Below, one piece after another: positions 12,864 to 17,206 of a stretch of 17,206 nt of DNA; position 1 is the stretch's first letter; every line of letters starts with the position of its first letter. Under the pieces are notes generated by a model, which was not told where the DNA came from, did not search any database, and saw only the letters and a program-made list of their open reading frames with translations. A program made the position numbers and the translations under genes. This stretch comes from Patescibacteria group bacterium (GTDB lineage Bacteria; Patescibacteriota; Microgenomatia; UBA10105): positions 1 to 17,206 of the forward strand of contig DQGR01000013.1 of assembly GCA_003524845.1 (NCBI GenBank), in the 5' to 3' direction.

Positions 12864-13355
12864 ATGAAAATTCGAGTAGTTTCAACAACTGGTACTGGCA
12901 AAACCGCACTCTCTGCATTTGATAGTGCACTCAAAAACGCCGGAGTTTATAACTTCAATTTGATTATTTTGTCCTCGGTTATCCCTCTTGGTGCAAGTGT
13001 CATACGACAAAAATTTGTCGAGATGGATTTAAGTCAAATTGGAGACAGGCTTTATGTTGTGAAAGCTGATATTCGCAGTGACCACTCAGGAAAAGTTATT
13101 GCCGCGGCGCTCGGATGGTATCATTTGAAAAACGGTGGAGGAGTTTTTGTCGAACATGAAGCAGAAGGATTTACTAAAAGGGGAGTAGAGTCGGAAATTC
13201 GTTTTAAAATAGAAAGTTCATTGCAAGATTTATGTGAGTTTCGGGGAGAGAAATTTAACAAAAAGAAAATGGGGCTAAGCATGGCAACTTGCAAAGTCAG
13301 TAAAAAACCCTCATGCGCTCTTACTTTGGCTATTTATACGGCTGAACCTTGGTAG
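12864..13355 (+). CDS. Pyruvoyl-dependent arginine decarboxylase
   Basis: This enzyme converts arginine to agmatine, the first step of one polyamine route, and can also serve acid resistance. The family self-cleaves between two serines; the new Ser becomes the pyruvoyl cofactor. Here the site is ILSSVIPLG, with cleavage expected between Ser37 and Ser38. The N-terminal block TGKTALSAFDSALKNAG (11-27) and the GVFVEHEAEG segment (94-103), which carries the likely catalytic Glu, match the family. Length (163 residues) is typical. The usual IPPG is IPLG here, a mild change. A promoter, short leader and terminator precede it. The EamA transporter starts 9 bases after its TAG stop and in the same frame. 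I leave the symbol blank because naming differs between lineages. Confidence 0.88.
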   Translation: MKIRVVSTTGTGKTALSAFDSALKNAGVYNFNLIILSSVIPLGASVIRQKFVEMDLSQIGDRLYVVKADIRSDHSGKVIAAALGWYHLKNGGGVFVEHEAEGFTKRGVESEIRFKIESSLQDLCEFRGEKFNKKKMGLSMATCKVSKKPSCALTLAIYTAEPW

Positions 13356-13364
13356 TATTTCTTT

Positions 13365-14261
13365 ATGAATTGGATTGTCCCCGCACTTTTGGCTCCTGCG
13401 CTCTACGCAATTGTTAACTTCGTTGACAAATATATCGTTTCCAAAGAGGTTAAAGATTATCGGGGAATGCCGATTTACGCCACAATAGTAGGCTTTATTG
13501 TGGGGACAATTTTTTGGATTGCGACCGGCTTTCCAATTTTATCAGTGCAAGATGCATTGATAGTATTATTAACCGGAGTGTTGACTCTCTGGGGGGCAGC
13601 TCTTTATTTCAAAGCAATTTCAATTGAGGATGCAAGTAAGTTAATTCTTTGGTTTCAGATGACACCTGTATTTACACTTATTCTTGCATTTATACTTCTT
13701 GGAGAGCGTATAACATTAACGCAAATATTAGGTTTTTTTCTGATCCTAATGGCGGTAATTTCTATTTCTGTAGAAAAAGGGAAATATTTGTTTTACCTTT
13801 CACAAAATTTAATCCTTATTCTCATTGTAGATGCGCTTTGGGCATTATCAGGTGTACTTATTAAATTTACTATTGCAGCAAATTCACTTTCAAAAATATT
13901 AAGTTATGAAAGCTGGGGAATAGGGATCGGTGGATTAATACTATATTTATTTATTCCTTCCATTAAAAAAGCATTCAAAAAAAGTCTTAAATCTGTTCGC
14001 AAAGTTGCGCTGATTATCATGTTTGGAAATGAATCGCTATTTGTAGTTGGTAAATCGGTAACGTTTTTTGCGTATTCAATTGGACCAGCGGCTTTGGTAA
14101 GTATTGTTGGGAGCACTCAAGTCTTTTTTGGAATTTTGTTGGGGATTATATTAACTATTTTCATACCGTCATTTATTAAAGAAGATATTTCGAGACAGGA
14201 AGTTGCAAAAAAAACAATTGCTGCGATAGCGTTATTTTTAGGTCTATGGTTGGTTTATTAA
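13365..14261 (+). CDS. EamA/DMT-family transporter
   Basis: Drug/metabolite transporters of this family move small metabolites across the inner membrane. The 298-residue protein has about ten membrane helices arranged as two halves, each typical of an EamA repeat. The first half ends with the signature-like WFQMTPVFTLILAFILLGE (95-113), where the helix closes with GE(R). The second half has the corresponding GPAALVSIVGSTQVFFGILLG region. It lies 9 bases behind the arginine decarboxylase with no ribosome binding site of its own that I can see, which implies co-transcription and possibly coupled translation. Export of agmatine or uptake of arginine would fit, but that is an inference from position only. 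Confidence 0.85.
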   Translation: MNWIVPALLAPALYAIVNFVDKYIVSKEVKDYRGMPIYATIVGFIVGTIFWIATGFPILSVQDALIVLLTGVLTLWGAALYFKAISIEDASKLILWFQMTPVFTLILAFILLGERITLTQILGFFLILMAVISISVEKGKYLFYLSQNLILILIVDALWALSGVLIKFTIAANSLSKILSYESWGIGIGGLILYLFIPSIKKAFKKSLKSVRKVALIIMFGNESLFVVGKSVTFFAYSIGPAALVSIVGSTQVFFGILLGIILTIFIPSFIKEDISRQEVAKKTIAAIALFLGLWLVY

Positions 14262-14271
14262 TGCTTGAAAC

Positions 14272-15186
14272 TTATTTAGGAGAAACAGTGTATTTTTTTA
14301 GAAAAAACGCCGGGTGCCAGGAAAGCTTCGCCTTTCGTAAACTTTCTATTCCGAGATCTTGTTCGTAATTGAAATATATACAGTTATTTTTTTTTAGTGC
14401 CTGTGCCACTTTATGGTCCATAAACTGAAAAATACCAGGGTATGTTGTGTTAGCTTTGCGAAAATGCCCAATAGCGTATCTATTATGCTTATGTACGATT
14501 TCCATAATAAAAAATGCGGCTAACTCATTATCAATATAAAGACCATAAGCTGAGAGGTTAAAGTTGATAAAATCATTTAATAAATTTTTAATTGCGGTTA
14601 GTTCTGTTTCAGCCTCTTCGATAGTTTTGCCTTTTCTTTGTGCCCAATAATATGAAAGGTTGAGTATTTGTTTTTTAACAAAGGGTTCTTTCAAATCAAG
14701 TTCTATAAAATCAAATTTCTTGACTTGTTTACTGAATTTACGAATCATATTTCTATGCATTTTGTAGTTCGGGCCATTTAGATCAACCATATTATCAATT
14801 AAAAGTATATAATCAAACGAGTTTGTGTCTTCACTTATTAAAAAATGTTTTTGGAGACTATTTATACTATTATTTATGTTGAATTCTGGTAGTAACTTTA
14901 ATTTGGGTTCTACTCCCATTTTACTTACAAAATCAATTAGAGTATTTAGCGTATTTAGAACTCTTTTTTTCCCTAAAAAAGTATAAAGTGGTTTGTTAGT
15001 CATATAGTCTGAAAGTTTAATGACTAAATTTTCATTAAGCATACAAAATCTGTTATCTCCATCGTTATAGCTCCATAAACTTACGAAATTAAAATCAGAA
15101 TAAGGAGGAAAAGATTTCAAGTAAGAATCAAAGAATGGTTTATCAGCAATTTGGATTTTTTGAAAGTTTGGAAATTGAGGTGTCAT
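14272..15186 (-). CDS. DUF2156 / phosphatidylglycerol lysyltransferase C-terminal-like protein (GNAT fold)
   Basis: The protein is soluble (304 residues) and built from two GNAT-like halves. An early PPYSDFNFVSLWSYN block (27-41) and a late FNYEQDLGIESLRKAKLSWHP block with FFLKKY resemble the DUF2156 domain. That domain forms the catalytic end of MprF-type enzymes, which transfer an amino acid from aminoacyl-tRNA to lipid. No membrane helices are attached, unlike full-length MprF. It may modify lipids or peptides, or act as another acyltransferase. It is convergent with the EamA gene (10 bases between stops) and divergent from the membrane sensor gene. The sequence is AT-rich compared with the left half of the window. 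Confidence 0.75.
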   Translation of the reverse strand: MTPQFPNFQKIQIADKPFFDSYLKSFPPYSDFNFVSLWSYNDGDNRFCMLNENLVIKLSDYMTNKPLYTFLGKKRVLNTLNTLIDFVSKMGVEPKLKLLPEFNINNSINSLQKHFLISEDTNSFDYILLIDNMVDLNGPNYKMHRNMIRKFSKQVKKFDFIELDLKEPFVKKQILNLSYYWAQRKGKTIEEAETELTAIKNLLNDFINFNLSAYGLYIDNELAAFFIMEIVHKHNRYAIGHFRKANTTYPGIFQFMDHKVAQALKKNNCIYFNYEQDLGIESLRKAKLSWHPAFFLKKYTVSPK

Positions 15187-15226
15187 AAATTAGGTTCTTT
15201 ACAAACTTTTAATATGTTTGCTATGC

Positions 15227-15235
15227 TGATATTAT
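15227..15235 (+). promoter_or_regulatory. Extended -10 promoter, near-leaderless, for the membrane sensor gene
   Basis: TGA followed by TATTAT (15230-15235) lies 7 bases before the ATG at 15243. This is the same layout as the promoter of the first XRE gene. The 56-base gap is shared with the divergent DUF2156 gene, and TATAAT on the minus strand (15231-15236) may serve that gene. Confidence 0.5.
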
Positions 15236-15242
15236 AGATCCT

Positions 15243-16064
15243 ATGGAATCAATACTCCAGGTTGTTAAAAAAGAGACTTCTGCAAAAATTGCCGTTCTTA
15301 TATTTCTTCTTTTTACCGTATTTTGGATATCGCTGTTTCTATTCGAAAAAGACAGCGTAGCTCACGCTATTTACGGTAGCACTTACGGAATTCTTGCCCT
15401 CTGGGGAGGAATTGTTGGATTAAAAATTTCAGGAAGATGGGGTGGACATAAAAGTGTATTAGGTAAAGCAATATTATTTTTCTCGTTTGGACTGTTAGCG
15501 CAGTTTTTTGGACAGGTAGCCTATACTATCTATATTTATTTCCTAAAAATTGAACTACCATATCCTTCTCTTGGTGATGTAGGGTACTTTGGCAGCATAC
15601 CTATTTACATTTATGCGGTACTGATGCTCGCGAAGGCATCTGGAGTGAGATTGTCCAGACAGCCATTTCAGAAAAAAGTTTTGGCAATGGTGACACCAGT
15701 TGTGATTCTCCTAATTTCTTATTTATTACTGTTAAGTGGATATGAGTTTAATTGGTCAGCTCCCTTGGTTATCTTTTTAGATTTTGGTTATCCATTTGGT
15801 CAAGCTATATATATTTCTTTGGCAATTTTAACTTACACGTTATCTAAAAATATTTTAGGCGGTATAATGAGAACAAAAATATTATTTATACTCTTTGCAT
15901 TGTTCGTGCAATATTTATCAGACTATTCTTTCTTGTATCTTGTGAAAAACGAACTATGGTTTGTTGGGGGGATAAATGATTATATTTACCTCGTATCTTA
16001 TTTATTAATGTCCCTTGGTCTCATTCAGCTAAAAACGGTATTTGACGATCTTCGAAGAAAGTAG
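15243..16064 (+). CDS. Polytopic membrane protein resembling sensor domains of signalling proteins
   Basis: The 273-residue product has about eight predicted membrane helices (roughly 15-35, 43-60, 73-98, 112-132, 146-166, 173-200, 209-230, 243-265). The loop PYPSLGDVGYFGSIPIYIYA resembles the P(Y/F)PS-(I/L)-xD-xxY pattern seen in multi-helix sensor regions attached to histidine kinases and diguanylate cyclases. Here it stands alone and ends with a short basic tail (DDLRRK). A 95-residue protein starts 4 bases after its stop and a GAF histidine kinase follows, suggesting that a membrane sensor and its kinase are encoded as separate chains. The signal sensed is unknown. Confidence 0.65.
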   Translation: MESILQVVKKETSAKIAVLIFLLFTVFWISLFLFEKDSVAHAIYGSTYGILALWGGIVGLKISGRWGGHKSVLGKAILFFSFGLLAQFFGQVAYTIYIYFLKIELPYPSLGDVGYFGSIPIYIYAVLMLAKASGVRLSRQPFQKKVLAMVTPVVILLISYLLLLSGYEFNWSAPLVIFLDFGYPFGQAIYISLAILTYTLSKNILGGIMRTKILFILFALFVQYLSDYSFLYLVKNELWFVGGINDYIYLVSYLLMSLGLIQLKTVFDDLRRK

Positions 16065-16068
16065 GCGT

Positions 16069-16356
16069 ATGTTGTCCAATAGAGATGCTACACAACTTAT
16101 TAAGGCAATTGTTGAGCATCAAATGGAAATTGTCGGACCATTGGCTATAGAACAAGCCAACAAAGTCAGTGGTATACAAGTATCTGGTGATTTACAGTCA
16201 GTATCGGTTTCAGGAGAGGTGATAGACACACTCAAAAAATTAGTTGATCAATACGAAGAGTTGTTTGGTCAGGCATCTGTTGAAGTTTGCAAAGATGCAA
16301 TCAAGGAAATTTTACCTCAGTTATCGCAGCGAGATCTACCAGACTTCTTGAAATAA
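16069..16356 (+). CDS. Small protein of unknown function, 95 residues
   Basis: I recognise no family. The sequence is mainly helical: an N-terminal helix (LIKAIVEHQMEIVGPLAIEQANKV, about 9-32), a short beta-like stretch with repeated SG (VSGDLQSVSVSGE), then a helix (VIDTLKKLVDQYEELFG) and a C-terminal helix. It has no signal peptide or membrane segment. The ATG at 16069 is preferred to an in-frame TTG at 16042 that lies inside the upstream gene. Spacing of 4 bases implies co-transcription with the membrane protein. Position between a membrane sensor and a kinase suggests a linker or adaptor, but the sequence does not prove it. Confidence 0.65.
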   Translation: MLSNRDATQLIKAIVEHQMEIVGPLAIEQANKVSGIQVSGDLQSVSVSGEVIDTLKKLVDQYEELFGQASVEVCKDAIKEILPQLSQRDLPDFLK

Positions 16357-16362
16357 ACAATC

Positions 16363-16390
16363 TTCACACTTTTATTCTATAGTGTATCAT
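16363..16390 (+). promoter_or_regulatory. Possible promoter for the histidine kinase gene
   Basis: TTCACA (16363-16368) and TATCAT (16385-16390) are separated by 16 bases, and the ATG lies 7 bases further on. This again predicts a nearly leaderless message. Confidence 0.45.
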
Positions 16391-16397
16391 AAGATAT

Positions 16398-17206
16398 ATG
16401 CCTATCTCACAGACAGTTTATTACGGATCCTCATCGACTCAAAAGAAATCATTGTCGGGAATCCCTCAATTAGAGATTACCCCTTCTGAAGAAAGCATCA
16501 ACATTCATGGTCAAACATCGTTGGAAGAGTTGACAAAGCAAATGTATAAACAGAATGTTGAGCTCGCTGTAGTGAATAAGACATTGAGAGTTATCAGAGC
16601 GCTCTATTCAGTCACGATTGAGTCGTTAGAAGTTGAAGATGTTACTCAACGTTTGGTAGATACGATTGTCAAAGAACTGAACCTTACCGCGGTTCTCATT
16701 TCTTTAATTGATGAACAAAATAATATTTTAAAACCTATAGCGATTACCAGATCAGCAGAAATTATTAAAGCGTTGGAATACCTTGGAAAGCCGCTTGAGA
16801 GCTTTGTGGTTGGACTTGATAACTTAAGTAATTTAGCAATTAACGTTGTTAAAGATAAGGAACGAAAGATTACTGGAAATTTGTTAGATATCTTGGTTCC
16901 GCATGTTCGACAAAGGGATGCGGATAAAGTGGAAGAAATTACCGGTATCAAGACTCTGATTCTTTATCCAATTCTATTGGGAGAAAAATGCCTAGGGGTT
17001 ATAAATATTGCTTTAGCAAAAAAAGTTGATGATTTATCAAGAGTTCAAAGGGAAACGCTGGAACAATTACTAAACGTGGTTAGTACTTCACTTGACCGAG
17101 CGCAGTTATATGAAAATTTGAAAATTGCCAATGAGAAACTCAAAGAACTAGACAAACTTAAAGATGAGTTTGTGTCGCTCGCTTCGCATGAACTCAGGTC
17201 GCCGAT
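16398..17206 (+). CDS. GAF-domain sensor histidine kinase, partial (cut by window end)
   Basis: Only the first 269 residues are visible. After an unstructured N-terminus (1-45) and a short helix comes a GAF-like region (about 75-225), with VTQRLVDTIVKELNLTAVLISLIDEQNN and a later LILYPILLGEKCLGVINIA strand pattern. A coiled-coil linker (about 230-255) leads into the dimerisation and phosphoacceptor helix, KDEFVSLASHELRSP, where His264 is the expected phosphorylation site. The ATP-binding domain would lie beyond the window. No membrane helix is present, so the kinase is probably cytosolic and may depend on the upstream membrane protein or on a ligand of its GAF domain. The ATG at 16398 is chosen because the -10-like TATCAT lies 7 bases before it. 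Confidence 0.85.
   Translation, partial: MPISQTVYYGSSSTQKKSLSGIPQLEITPSEESINIHGQTSLEELTKQMYKQNVELAVVNKTLRVIRALYSVTIESLEVEDVTQRLVDTIVKELNLTAVLISLIDEQNNILKPIAITRSAEIIKALEYLGKPLESFVVGLDNLSNLAINVVKDKERKITGNLLDILVPHVRQRDADKVEEITGIKTLILYPILLGEKCLGVINIALAKKVDDLSRVQRETLEQLLNVVSTSLDRAQLYENLKIANEKLKELDKLKDEFVSLASHELRSP

Noticed and set aside
5956..13355. Genome-wide reassignment of TAG to an amino acid
   Set aside because: TAG is the natural end of miaA, the first XRE gene, the decarboxylase and the membrane sensor gene. Read-through of miaA and XRE gives only short or repeat-derived tails. Only the HAD gene argues for decoding.

Overview
The window looks like a chromosomal segment from an uncultivated Patescibacteria (Candidate Phyla Radiation) bacterium. 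The reasons are the compact housekeeping genes, the promoters placed almost on the start codon, and above all the interspersed palindromic repeats. Two repeats sit in frame inside genes, where they read IRQAQDK (miaB) and LPAGRQG (miaA); I recognise both peptides from memory as typical of CPR genomes. TGA ends recX and miaB, so this is not the UGA=Gly code of Gracilibacteria/SR1. I cannot name the lineage below the superphylum. No rRNA, tRNA, CRISPR array or transposase gene was seen.

Layout: (1) 1-1861, repeats followed by recA-recX. (2) 1858-4163, RNase Y with its own promoter and a structured leader, then HU with a consensus-like promoter overlapped by an inverted repeat, then a terminator-like hairpin. 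(3) 4204-6739, a dihydroorotate dehydrogenase-like gene, a HAD phosphatase broken by an in-frame TAG inside its catalytic motif, and a convergent histidine phosphatase. (4) 6827-9369, the tRNA A37 modification pair miaB-miaA, both altered by repeats; miaB appears to have lost its TRAM domain at a repeat. (5) 9399-10720, an AI-2E family permease and a convergent pair of small ATGA-overlapping genes, the second encoding a 34-residue membrane peptide. (6) 10827-12664, two tandem XRE regulators with almost the same DNA-reading helix but diverged sensor domains, separated by a MITE-like element. (7) 12726-14261, a promoter, short leader and intrinsic terminator, then a pyruvoyl-dependent arginine decarboxylase and an EamA transporter. 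(8) 14272-17206, a DUF2156 acyltransferase, divergent from a polytopic sensor-like membrane protein, a 95-residue protein and a GAF histidine kinase cut by the window edge.

How the genes may work together: the left half is mostly core information processing (recombination, RNA decay, nucleoid, tRNA modification). From about 10.4 kb the sequence looks richer in A+T and more accessory: regulators, a small-molecule decarboxylase with a transporter, lipid or cell-surface modification and a split sensor system. The best candidates for something undescribed are the short leader RNA before the arginine decarboxylase, the rny leader with a possible leader peptide, the small membrane-peptide operon, and the sensor/95-residue/kinase cluster.
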